A stretch of DNA of 64,000 nucleotides from Pseudomonas agarici (GTDB taxonomy: Bacteria; Pseudomonadota; Gammaproteobacteria; Pseudomonadales; Pseudomonadaceae). This document shows, piece by piece, positions 9,265-16,444 of this stretch (the stretch's first letter is position 1; each line of letters opens with the position of its first letter). Under the pieces are notes generated by a model. That model was not told where the DNA came from. It saw only the letters and a list, made by a program, of their open reading frames with translations, and made no database searches. The translations under genes and the position numbers were made by a program. Where the stretch lies: positions 1-64,000 of the forward strand of contig NZ_FOAR01000027.1 of assembly GCF_900109755.1 (NCBI RefSeq), read 5' to 3'.

Positions 9265-9666
9265 TCGGGACATTCTGCGGCGGTGGCCTTCAGCCAGTGC
9301 CGCGGGTTCTTGTGCTTGACCTTCTGCTTTCTGGCAGTGTCGAGACATCACTGCGTGAACTTTTGCTGTACTTCACTGTCTCCCGCTAGCGACAATACGC
9401 AGTCGCGATCCATCCAGCATCTGATGCTCACATACAGTCAATCGTGGAAATACCAGCCAGCGGCAGTCGTGACGACAATGGTGATGTCAGCCTGACGGTC
9501 CTTGCGGCACGCGGTGTGGGCGAGTTGAAAGCACGCTACCCTATCCTCGGCTTTGTTGCGCCCCGGCTGTACCGGTGCTGAATGAAAAACACTTTATCCG
9601 TTGGCCGCCGTGACACGGATCAAGTTGCGGAGTTTAATTGAGTCATGTCCTTTTGGAGTTCCCCTT
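9265..9666. other. Intergenic region without a recognised gene
   Basis: About 400 bases separate pdxH from the SlyB-like gene. Short open frames exist (9283-9495, and a GTG-started frame ending near 9582), but neither has a ribosome site or a recognisable product. The last 60 bases should hold the promoter and leader of the downstream lipoprotein gene. I see no tRNA, repeat or strong terminator here. Confidence 0.5.
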
Positions 9667-10131
9667 ATGCGTAAGTCTGTTTTGTTGATTGCTTCATTCT
9701 CCACAATGGCGATGCTGCTCGCTGGCTGCACCAACAGCCTGACTGGCGATAGCTATTCGCGCGATGAAGCCCGTCGCGTGCAGACTATCCGTCTGGGCAC
9801 CATCGAATCCCTGCGTCCGGTACAGATCGAGGGCAACAACTCGCCCATCGGTGCCGGTGCCGGTGCGATCGTGGGTGGTGTCGGCGGCAGCGCCATCGGC
9901 GGCGGTCGTGGCAGTATCGTCACGGCGGTGATCGGCGCGGTGGCCGGTGGCGTGCTCGGCAATATGGCCGAGAAAGGCCTGACCAAGACTCAGGGTGTGG
10001 AAATCACCGTGCGTGAAGATGACGGTAGCCTGCGTGCCTATGTGCAGGAAGTGGCACCGAACGAAATCTTCCGGGTTGGCGAGCGTGTACGTATTTCCAC
10101 TGTGGGTGGTACCAGCCGCGTTTCCCATTGA
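9667..10131 (+). CDS. SlyB-like glycine-zipper outer membrane lipoprotein
   Basis: A 154-residue lipoprotein with a lipobox at LLAGC (Cys near residue 21). The central region (about 60-105) is a glycine zipper (2TM type, with IGAGAGAIVGGVGGSAIGGG), and a small beta domain follows (EITVREDDGSLRAYVQEV). This is the layout of the SlyB/Pcp/17-kDa antigen family, which stabilises the outer membrane and in enterobacteria is PhoP-controlled. The ATG at 9667 directly precedes the signal peptide and follows TTGGAG. A frame extension up to 9601 would disrupt the signal and is not used. It ends at a strong hairpin shared with nhaA. Confidence 0.85.
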   Translation: MRKSVLLIASFSTMAMLLAGCTNSLTGDSYSRDEARRVQTIRLGTIESLRPVQIEGNNSPIGAGAGAIVGGVGGSAIGGGRGSIVTAVIGAVAGGVLGNMAEKGLTKTQGVEITVREDDGSLRAYVQEVAPNEIFRVGERVRISTVGGTSRVSH

Positions 10132-10148
10132 TCTGACGATCAACCAGC

Positions 10149-10191
10149 AAAAGACCCCCCGGCCAGTACCCTGGCCGGGGGGTCTTTTGCT
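10149..10191. terminator. Bidirectional intrinsic terminator between slyB-like gene and nhaA
   Basis: A perfect 18-base inverted repeat (AAAAGACCCCCC GGCCAG and its complement) with a 4-base TACC loop and T/A runs on both sides. It lies 17 bases after the lipoprotein stop and 9 bases after the nhaA stop on the other strand, so it can serve both convergent genes. Confidence 0.9.
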
Positions 10192-10199
10192 TTAGGCGA

Positions 10200-11387
10200 T
10201 CAGGTGATCACGGTGCCGGCCTTGCGACTGGCCATCGCCGTCACGGCATAACCGATCAACGCGGCAAGGATCGAGCCGGTGAGGATACCCATGCGGTCCA
10301 TGCCGGCGTAGTCGCCACTGCCCGGTACAAAGGCGAGGGAGCCGACAAACAGGCTCATGGTGAAGCCGATGCCGCAGAGGATCGCCACACCGAGCACCTG
10401 GCCCCAGTTGGCCCCGTTGGGCAGTGCGGCCATGCCTGCCTTGACCGCGAGCCAGGCCAGGCCGAACACCCCGACGGTCTTGCCGATCAGCAGGCCGGCG
10501 GCAATGCCCAGCGGCACATGGTGGGTGAAGCTGTCGAGATTGACGCCCGTCAGCGAGACGCCGGCGTTGGCAAAGGCGAACAACGGCAGGATACCGAAAG
10601 CCACCCAGGGATGCAGCGCATGTTCCAGGCTCAGCAGCGGCGAGGTCTCGGAGTTCTTGGTGCGCAAGGGGATGCAGAAGGCCAGGGTAACGCCGGCCAG
10701 CGTCGCATGCACGCCACTTTTGAGCACGCAGATCCAGAGGATCAGGCCGATGATCATATAGGGCCCGAGCTTGATCACGCCCAGGCGATTCATCGCGATC
10801 AGGGCCACCAGGCAGGCGCCGGCCAGCAGCAGTGATAGGGTCGAGAGCTCGCTGGAGTAGAACACCGCGATGACGATGATTGCGCCGAGGTCGTCGATGA
10901 TCGCCAGGGTCATCAGGAACAGCTTCAGTGACACGGGGACGCGCTTGCCCAGCAAGGCCAGCACGCCGAGGGCGAAGGCGATATCGGTGGCCATGGGGAT
11001 CGCCCAGCCACCCAATGCGTCCGGATGGTCTTTGTTCAGGAACCAGTAGATCAGCGCCGGCACCACCATGCCGCCAATCGCCGCCGCCCCGGGCAGGACA
11101 ATTTGCGAAGGCTTGGACAGATGACCTTCGAGGACTTCGCGCTTGACCTCCAGGCCGATCAGTAGGAAGAACAGCGCCATCAGGCCGTCGTTGATCCACA
11201 GCAACAGCGGCTTGGCGATTTTCAAGGCGCCCACCTGGGCCACTACCGGGACGTCCAGCAAGCCGTTGTACAGGTACGACAGCGGTGAGTTATTGATGAT
11301 CAACGCCAGCGCTGCTGCGGCAATCAATAACAGACCGCTGGCAGCTTCCAACTGAAAGAAACGTGTGAAAGTGCTACGCAGAGGCAA
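10200..11387 (-). CDS. nhaA: Na+/H+ antiporter NhaA
   Basis: A 395-residue inner membrane antiporter with about 12 hydrophobic helices, exchanging sodium or lithium for protons in pH and salt homeostasis. Family landmarks are visible: LINDGLMALFFLLIGLEVKRE near residue 65, the tandem aspartates of the ion site in the LAIIDDLGAI segment near residue 165, ATDIAFALGVL near residue 135, and GIGFTMSLF near residue 335. Length and start are normal. It converges on the SlyB-like gene with a shared terminator. Confidence 0.96.
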   Translation of the reverse strand: MPLRSTFTRFFQLEAASGLLLIAAAALALIINNSPLSYLYNGLLDVPVVAQVGALKIAKPLLLWINDGLMALFFLLIGLEVKREVLEGHLSKPSQIVLPGAAAIGGMVVPALIYWFLNKDHPDALGGWAIPMATDIAFALGVLALLGKRVPVSLKLFLMTLAIIDDLGAIIVIAVFYSSELSTLSLLLAGACLVALIAMNRLGVIKLGPYMIIGLILWICVLKSGVHATLAGVTLAFCIPLRTKNSETSPLLSLEHALHPWVAFGILPLFAFANAGVSLTGVNLDSFTHHVPLGIAAGLLIGKTVGVFGLAWLAVKAGMAALPNGANWGQVLGVAILCGIGFTMSLFVGSLAFVPGSGDYAGMDRMGILTGSILAALIGYAVTAMASRKAGTVIT

Positions 11388-11473
11388 GGCGGCTCTCCAT
11401 TGATAAAGTCAAAAGGTGGGACACCCTAACCCGCACTGTTGGTTGTTAAAACAAAAACTATATTCTTTTTTGC

Positions 11474-11608
11474 TATAATCGGAAGATAGGGACATTGAGC
11501 AGAGGAGCTTAGCAGTTGTATGTCCAAATGCGTCTTCACTGTATCTGTGCGACATGTAGGAAACTTCCTATAGTTAATGTTGAGTCTTGGCGGAACCATC
11601 CGCTTTTT
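11474..11608 (+). ncRNA. Candidate small RNA or leader with extended -10 promoter and terminator
   Basis: The 305-base gap between nhaA and the PLP-enzyme gene holds an extended -10 element (TGC TATAAT, hexamer 11474-11479) and, about 110 bases on, a short intrinsic terminator (GCGGA ACCA TCCGC then five T, 11590-11608). A transcript of about 120 bases from near 11486 is predicted. It contains a 14-base inverted repeat (TAGGAA AC TTCCTA, 11557-11570) and several GGA triplets, including AGAGGAG and TAGGAAA. No open frame of note is inside. It could equally be an attenuated leader of the gene starting at 11693. No GacA-type upstream box was seen. Confidence 0.35.
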
Positions 11609-11692
11609 GTCCTTCAGCGGTTTGGCCTAGAGCCAATGACGTAGCCATTCGTCAGCGCCTTCGCGGGGGGCCGTTCCAACGAGTAACCGATC

Positions 11693-12787
11693 ATGAGCGA
11701 CAATCGACAATGGGCCCGGGAAGCCATCCGGATCATCGAGGCCGACTTCCAGCGCAGTGCCGATACCCACTTGATTCCCTTGCCGCTGCCGGGCCTGCCG
11801 GGTGTCGAGTTGTACTTCAAGGATGAGTCCAGTCACCCCACCGGCAGCCTCAAGCATCGCCTGGCGCGCTCGCTGTTCCTCTATGCCCTGTGTAATGGCT
11901 GGTTGAAACCAGGGGCGCCGGTGATCGAGGCGTCCAGCGGTTCGACGGCAATTTCCGAGGCTTACTTCGCGCGCTTGCTGGGGTTACCGTTCATTGCCGT
12001 GATGCCGGCCAGCACTTCCCGGGAAAAGATCGCGCAGATCGCCTTCTATGGCGGCCTGAGCCACCTGGTGCAAGACCCGACGCAGATCTATGCCGAGTCC
12101 GAGCGCCTGGCACGGGAAAGCGGCGGACACTTCATGGACCAGTTCACCTATGCCGAACGGGCCACCGACTGGCGAGCAAACAATAATATCGCCGAGTCGA
12201 TTTTCCAGCAGTTGCGCTTCGAGCGGCATCCGGAGCCGAGCTGGCTGATTTCCAGTCCAGGCACCGGTGGCACCACCGCGACACTGGGGCGTTATGTGCG
12301 CTACCGCCAACAGTGCACCCAGGTGTTGTGCGCCGACGCCGAGCGTTCGGTGTTCTTCGAGTATTACCAGACGGGCGACGCCAGCCTGCGTCTGGAGTGC
12401 GGTTCGCGTATCGAGGGGATTGGCCGGCCACGGGTCGAGGCTTCGTTCTTGCCCAAGGTTATCGATGCCATGATCAAGGTGCCGGATGCCTTGTCCCTGG
12501 CGGCCATGCATTACCTGGCACGACGCCTGGGGCGGCGAGTCGGCGGCTCCAGCGGGACCAACCTGATCGGCGCGCTGGTGGCGGCGCGGCATATGGTCGA
12601 CGCGAGGGAGAGCGGCTCGATCGTGGCGATCCTCTGTGATGGTGGTGAACGTTATGCCACTACCTACTACGATGAGTCCTGGCTGCAGGCTCAGGGGTAT
12701 CAGTTGGACGAGCTGATCGAGCGCGTCGCGGCTTGTGTCGAGCGTGGCGAGGCGTTGCCCGAGGACGTGCTGCGGGCTGGGATCTGA
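11693..12787 (+). CDS. PLP-dependent cysteine synthase-family enzyme (cysteine desulfhydrase-like)
   Basis: A 364-residue fold-type II PLP enzyme. The PLP lysine is in THPTGSLKHR-like context (TGSLKHR, near residue 54). The substrate loop is SSGSTA near residue 82, the phosphate-binding glycine loop is SPGTGGTTAT near residue 186, and the C-terminal ring-binding segment is near SSGTNL. The long form with these motifs matches Cds1-type L-cysteine desulfhydrases, which release H2S, pyruvate and ammonia, more than biosynthetic CysK or CysM. Substrate cannot be fixed from sequence. A possible leader RNA with terminator lies upstream. Confidence 0.78.
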   Translation: MSDNRQWAREAIRIIEADFQRSADTHLIPLPLPGLPGVELYFKDESSHPTGSLKHRLARSLFLYALCNGWLKPGAPVIEASSGSTAISEAYFARLLGLPFIAVMPASTSREKIAQIAFYGGLSHLVQDPTQIYAESERLARESGGHFMDQFTYAERATDWRANNNIAESIFQQLRFERHPEPSWLISSPGTGGTTATLGRYVRYRQQCTQVLCADAERSVFFEYYQTGDASLRLECGSRIEGIGRPRVEASFLPKVIDAMIKVPDALSLAAMHYLARRLGRRVGGSSGTNLIGALVAARHMVDARESGSIVAILCDGGERYATTYYDESWLQAQGYQLDELIERVAACVERGEALPEDVLRAGI

Positions 12788-12858
12788 TCCGAATATTGAG
12801 GTTTCTGGTGGCGAGTGGTCAGGCCTGCGGGGCTGTCCGACCGCCGCAGGCCTTGGGA

Positions 12859-13320
12859 TCAGCCGCGAAGGCGCAGGGTCAAGCCCTTGAGGAAGTTGCG
12901 CAGTAACTGGTCGCCGCACGGACGATAGTTGGTGTGGCCAAACTTGCGAAACAGCGCACTCAGTTCCGGTTTGGACACCGGGAACTCGGCAGCCTTGAGG
13001 ATTGCGTGCATGTCATCTTCCTTCAGCTCGAAGGCAACCCGCAGTTTCTTCAGGATGATGTTGTTGGTCACTGGCAGCTCCACCGGTAGTGGCTGACGGC
13101 TATCATCCTTGCCGCGCTTGAAAACCACCAGGCCGTCGAGGAAGTGCGCCATAACTTCGTCGGGGCAGTGCACAAAACCCTCCTCCTCGTCCTTTTTCAA
13201 GTAGGTGACGATATCGGCCTTGGCGGCTTCGAAGCCGGTCAGCTTGATGATCTCGACCACCTTGGCGTCGCTGATATCGAGCATGTAGCGCACGCTGCGC
13301 AGTACATCGTTATGAATCAT
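12859..13320 (-). CDS. DUF1456 (YehS-like) protein
   Basis: A 153-residue cytoplasmic protein with two copies of the DUF1456 helical domain. The first (about residues 1-65) begins NDVLRSVRYMLD and the second (about 85-150) begins NNIILKKLRVAFEL. Both contain an LxxF/FLKGL-type end (MAHFLDGLVVFKRG, LRNFLKGLTLRLRG). E. coli YehS has the same two-repeat layout. The biochemical role is unknown. It is followed upstream on the same strand by the pseudouridine synthase-like gene, about 57 bases away, so they may be cotranscribed. Confidence 0.85.
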   Translation of the reverse strand: MIHNDVLRSVRYMLDISDAKVVEIIKLTGFEAAKADIVTYLKKDEEEGFVHCPDEVMAHFLDGLVVFKRGKDDSRQPLPVELPVTNNIILKKLRVAFELKEDDMHAILKAAEFPVSKPELSALFRKFGHTNYRPCGDQLLRNFLKGLTLRLRG

Positions 13321-13377
13321 GGGGGGAGTCCTGGCTGATCAACGCCGCGCATCTGGCGCGGTGTTGGAGTATTGAGT

Positions 13378-14088
13378 TCAAAACTTTTCCTTGGCCGACA
13401 GGTAGCGCCATTGGCCCACCGGCACCTTGCCGATGGAGACGCCGCCGATACGGATGCGGCGGATGGCCACGACGCTGAGACCGACGGCTTCGCAGAGTCG
13501 CGCGATCACGCCCGGTTGCGGGTTTTTCAGGGCAAAACGCAGGCGGTTTTCGTTTTGCCAACTCACTTTGACCGCCGGCAGCTCCTTGCCTTTGTAGGTC
13601 AGGCCGTGGTTCAGCCGGTTGAGGCCATGGGCGAGCATATCGCCGGCGACCTCGACTACATATTCCTGCTCGATCTTGTCGGCATCGGCGGTCAGTTTGC
13701 GCAGGATCTTCCAGTCCTGGGTAAACACCAGCAGGCCGCTGGCATTGGCCTGCAGGTCGGCGGCGGCCGTCAGGCGCAGGAAATGCCCTTTGAGCGGGCG
13801 CTTGCCATAGCGGTGCTCTTCGGACAGATTGGCGGCTTCGAGCAGCTGCAAGGCGCTATCGGCGCTGATGCCGGCCGGCTGGTGCAGCAACAGTGTCACC
13901 GGCTCCGGCGCGGTGGCCTTGGCGTCGGGGTCCAGTTCGACCTTCTGGCTATCGACCTTGAACTGAGGCTCGTCGATGACCTCACCGTCGACCGTGACCC
14001 AGCCGCCCTCGATAAACAGCTCGGCCTCCCGGCGGGAGCAGCCGACCAGCTCGATAAGGCGTTTGGAAAGGCGAATGGGTTCAGACAT
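13378..14088 (-). CDS. RsuA/RluF-family pseudouridine synthase homologue lacking the catalytic Asp
   Basis: A 236-residue protein with an N-terminal S4 RNA-binding domain (LSKRLIELVGCSRREAELFI) and a RsuA/RluB/E/F-type synthase domain. The family's motif II is normally G-R-L-D, with an essential Asp that attacks the uridine. Here the matching stretch, fixed by the following SGLLVFTQD, reads A-D-L-Q, so the Asp is replaced by Gln. The Tyr of the next motif (EQEYVVEV) and the C-terminal RIRIGGVSIGKVPVGQW motif are kept. I chose the ATG at 14088, the start of the S4 domain; an extension to 14199 looks non-coding. It may bind rRNA without modifying it. Family assignment is firm, activity doubtful. 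Confidence 0.82.
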   Translation of the reverse strand: MSEPIRLSKRLIELVGCSRREAELFIEGGWVTVDGEVIDEPQFKVDSQKVELDPDAKATAPEPVTLLLHQPAGISADSALQLLEAANLSEEHRYGKRPLKGHFLRLTAAADLQANASGLLVFTQDWKILRKLTADADKIEQEYVVEVAGDMLAHGLNRLNHGLTYKGKELPAVKVSWQNENRLRFALKNPQPGVIARLCEAVGLSVVAIRRIRIGGVSIGKVPVGQWRYLSAKEKF

Positions 14089-14205
14089 GACTGCGGCCGT
14101 GGCAAAGGAGGACTGCCATTGTACCCGCCTGGCGCCGGTTAAGCCCGGCAACATTTGTCGCAGTGACCTGCCGCCCACCTGCGCAAGGTGGGCGGCCATC
14201 GATGG

Positions 14206-14655
14206 TCAGCGTTTCAGGCGTAGATGCAGCAGTGGATACGGCTGCCCCATGCCGTCGCGCGCCGAACGGTCGATCACCTCGAAGCCTTGCTTGAAATAGA
14301 AACCGATGGCCTGTGGGTTCTGTTCGTTGACGTCCAGTTCGTCGGCATTCAGATGTTCGATCGCATACCCTAGCAACAGCTTGCCCAGGCCTTGACCGCG
14401 GTTCTGCGGCGCAATGAACAGCATCTCGACCCTGCCTGCCGCCACGCCGGCGAAACCGGTGATGCGCTGGTGGGAGTCGCGAGTACAGATCAGCATGACC
14501 GCATCCAGGTAGCGGGTCAGCACCAGGTTCTTCAGCAGTTCGATGTAGCTATCCGGCAGGAAGTCATGGGTGGCGCGAACGGAAGCCTCCCAGACAGCGG
14601 TCAGCTCGGGGTAGTCGCTGGTTTTTGGGGTATGGATGACGGAGGGCTGGTGCAT
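14206..14655 (-). CDS. GNAT-family N-acetyltransferase
   Basis: A 149-residue GNAT-fold acetyltransferase that should move an acetyl group from acetyl-CoA to an amine. The acetyl-CoA pyrophosphate loop is the classic PQNRGQGLGKLLL (near residue 88), preceded by the beta-strand VEMLFI. The C-terminal NPQAIGFYFKQGF motif is typical of YjaB/PA4866-like single-domain members. Substrate is unknown. It lies between the RluF-like gene and rimO, all on the minus strand, but is separated from rimO by a terminator. Confidence 0.85.
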   Translation of the reverse strand: MHQPSVIHTPKTSDYPELTAVWEASVRATHDFLPDSYIELLKNLVLTRYLDAVMLICTRDSHQRITGFAGVAAGRVEMLFIAPQNRGQGLGKLLLGYAIEHLNADELDVNEQNPQAIGFYFKQGFEVIDRSARDGMGQPYPLLHLRLKR

Positions 14656-14708
14656 GTCGCCGTTCCTCTTCTGGCGCAGGCTTTGTTATTGAGGCAAACA
14701 ATAGCTGT

Positions 14709-14747
14709 AAAAAAGCCCCGCATCTCGTGGAAAGAGCAGGGCTTTTC
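14709..14747 (-). terminator. Intrinsic terminator of rimO
   Basis: On the minus strand a GC-rich stem (AAAAGCCCTGC pairing with GCGGGGCTTTTTT) ends in a run of T, about 15-50 bases past the rimO stop codon. Confidence 0.8.
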
Positions 14748-14761
14748 GATTTTGTTACAAC

Positions 14762-16099
14762 TTACAGGGTTTGCGCCCAGAGGTCGTACTCATCGGCGTC
14801 GGTCACCCGGCACCAGACCTTGTCGCCCGGCTTGAGATCACCGGCCCCGTCGATGAAAACGTTGCCATCGATTTCCGGCGCGTCGAAGAAGCAGCGACCG
14901 ACGGCGCCGTTCTCGTCGACTTCGTCGATCAGTACTTCGATTTCCTTGCCGATGCGTAGTTGCAGGCGCGCCGAGCTAATGGCCTGCTGATGTGCCATGA
15001 AACGCTCCCAACGGTCCTGCTTGATGTCGTCCGGTACGACTGTCAGGCCCAGGTCATTGGCCGGGGCGCCTTCGACCGGCGAGTACTGGAAGCAGCCGAC
15101 GCGGTCGAGCTGGGCTTCGGTCAGCCAGTCGAGCAGGTACTGGAAGTCTTCTTCGGTCTCGCCCGGAAAGCCAACGATAAAGGTCGAACGGATGATCAGC
15201 TCGGGGCAGATTTCGCGCCAGTTCTTGATCCGCGCCAGGGTCTTGTCTTCGAACGCCGGGCGTTTCATCGCCTTGAGAACTTTCGGGCTGGCATGCTGGA
15301 ACGGGATGTCCAGGTACGGCAGGATTTTGCCGGCGGCCATCAACGGGATCAATTCGTCGACGTGCGGGTAGGGGTAGACATAGTGCAGGCGAACCCACAC
15401 GCCCAGGCTGGCGAGGGCCGCGCAGAGCTCGGTCATGCGCGTCTTGACCGGGGCGCCGTTCCAGAAGCCAGTGCGGTACTTGACGTCCACGCCATAGGCG
15501 CTGGTGTCCTGGGAGATCACCAGCAGTTCCTTGACCCCGGACTTGACCAGACGCTGGGCCTCGTCGAGCACATCGCCGACCGGGCGGCTGACCAGCTTGC
15601 CGCGCATCGAGGGGATGATGCAGAAACTGCAGCTGTGGTTGCAGCCTTCGGAAATCTTCAGATAAGCGTAGTGACGTGGGGTCAGCTTGATGCCTTGTGG
15701 CGGCACCAGGTCGATCAGCGGATTGTGATCCTGGCGTGGCGGCACCACTTCGTGTACGGCGTTGACCACCTGCTCGTACTGCTGCGGTCCGGTCACGGAC
15801 AATACGCTGGGATGCACGTTGCGGATATTGCCTTCTTCCACACCCATGCAGCCGGTGACGATGACCTTGCCGTTCTCCTTGATCGCTTCACCGATCACTT
15901 CCAGGGACTCGGCCTTGGCGCTGTCGATGAAACCGCAGGTGTTGACCACCACGACATCGGCGTCCTGGTAGGTGGAGACGACGTCATAGCCTTCCATGCG
16001 CAGTTGCGTGAGGATGCGCTCGGAGTCGATCAGGGCTTTGGGGCAACCCAGGGATACGAAACCGACCTTGGGGTTGGCCGGCGCGGTGGGGGTGGACAT
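14762..16099 (-). CDS. rimO: Ribosomal protein S12 methylthiotransferase RimO
   Basis: A 445-residue radical SAM methylthiotransferase that adds a methylthio group to the conserved aspartate of ribosomal protein S12. Order of domains: an N-terminal UPF0004 domain (VGFVSLGCPKALIDSE, with three cysteines binding the auxiliary iron-sulfur cluster), a radical SAM core with the C-x3-C-x2-C motif in CNHSCSFCIIP near residue 153, and a C-terminal TRAM domain. S-type rather than MiaB-type signature residues and the length point to RimO. The ATG at 16099 is followed directly by the usual N-terminus. Confidence 0.96.
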   Translation of the reverse strand: MSTPTAPANPKVGFVSLGCPKALIDSERILTQLRMEGYDVVSTYQDADVVVVNTCGFIDSAKAESLEVIGEAIKENGKVIVTGCMGVEEGNIRNVHPSVLSVTGPQQYEQVVNAVHEVVPPRQDHNPLIDLVPPQGIKLTPRHYAYLKISEGCNHSCSFCIIPSMRGKLVSRPVGDVLDEAQRLVKSGVKELLVISQDTSAYGVDVKYRTGFWNGAPVKTRMTELCAALASLGVWVRLHYVYPYPHVDELIPLMAAGKILPYLDIPFQHASPKVLKAMKRPAFEDKTLARIKNWREICPELIIRSTFIVGFPGETEEDFQYLLDWLTEAQLDRVGCFQYSPVEGAPANDLGLTVVPDDIKQDRWERFMAHQQAISSARLQLRIGKEIEVLIDEVDENGAVGRCFFDAPEIDGNVFIDGAGDLKPGDKVWCRVTDADEYDLWAQTL

Positions 16100-16444
16100 G
16101 TCTAACCTCGGTCTGGGGATCGCTGTGTTTGGCGGTTTGGATAAACTCGCTCACGACGGATGGGCGCTTGATGCGCCTCTGATCAAAAAGTGCGCAATTC
16201 TAGCGATGGGCGAGGCACTTGACCAGCTTTATGGAGGGAAATGCGACGAGTGCTGCGCTATGCTTCGCCGCGTCGCGCCTCGGTGTCATTTTTTGTTTCA
16301 GATTGCAGTAAAAGATTAATCGTCGGCAACTGTAAGAAAATCAGCGCATGCTGTACTCAAACAGCTGTACCGATAGAGCCGCACCAAAAAAGAGTAGTGC
16401 TTCTTAGACGAAGACCGGTCCACGTTGTAGTAGGGGAGTAATTG
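16100..16444. promoter_or_regulatory. Divergent rimO/kup intergenic region with a possible rimO promoter
   Basis: This 345-base gap holds the promoters of the two divergent genes. On the minus strand a sigma70-like pair is visible: TGGTCA (complement of 16220-16225), a 17-base spacer and TAGAAT (complement of 16197-16202), about 100 bases before rimO. No clear kup promoter stands out. The kup ribosome site GGGGAG lies at 16433-16438. Short open frames here have no support. Confidence 0.3.

Noticed and set aside
9283..9582. Short open frames between pdxH and the SlyB-like gene
   Set aside because: No ribosome site, no family resemblance and different frames; the region is more likely an untranslated leader.
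11474..11608. Naming the candidate RNA as RsmX, RsmY or RsmZ
   Set aside because: Size and GGA triplets are similar, but the GacA-type TGTAAG-N6-CTTACA box is absent and the context differs.
14960..16105. A 381-codon plus-strand frame opposite rimO
   Set aside because: Antisense to a clear radical SAM gene with all motifs; no start signal or recognisable product.
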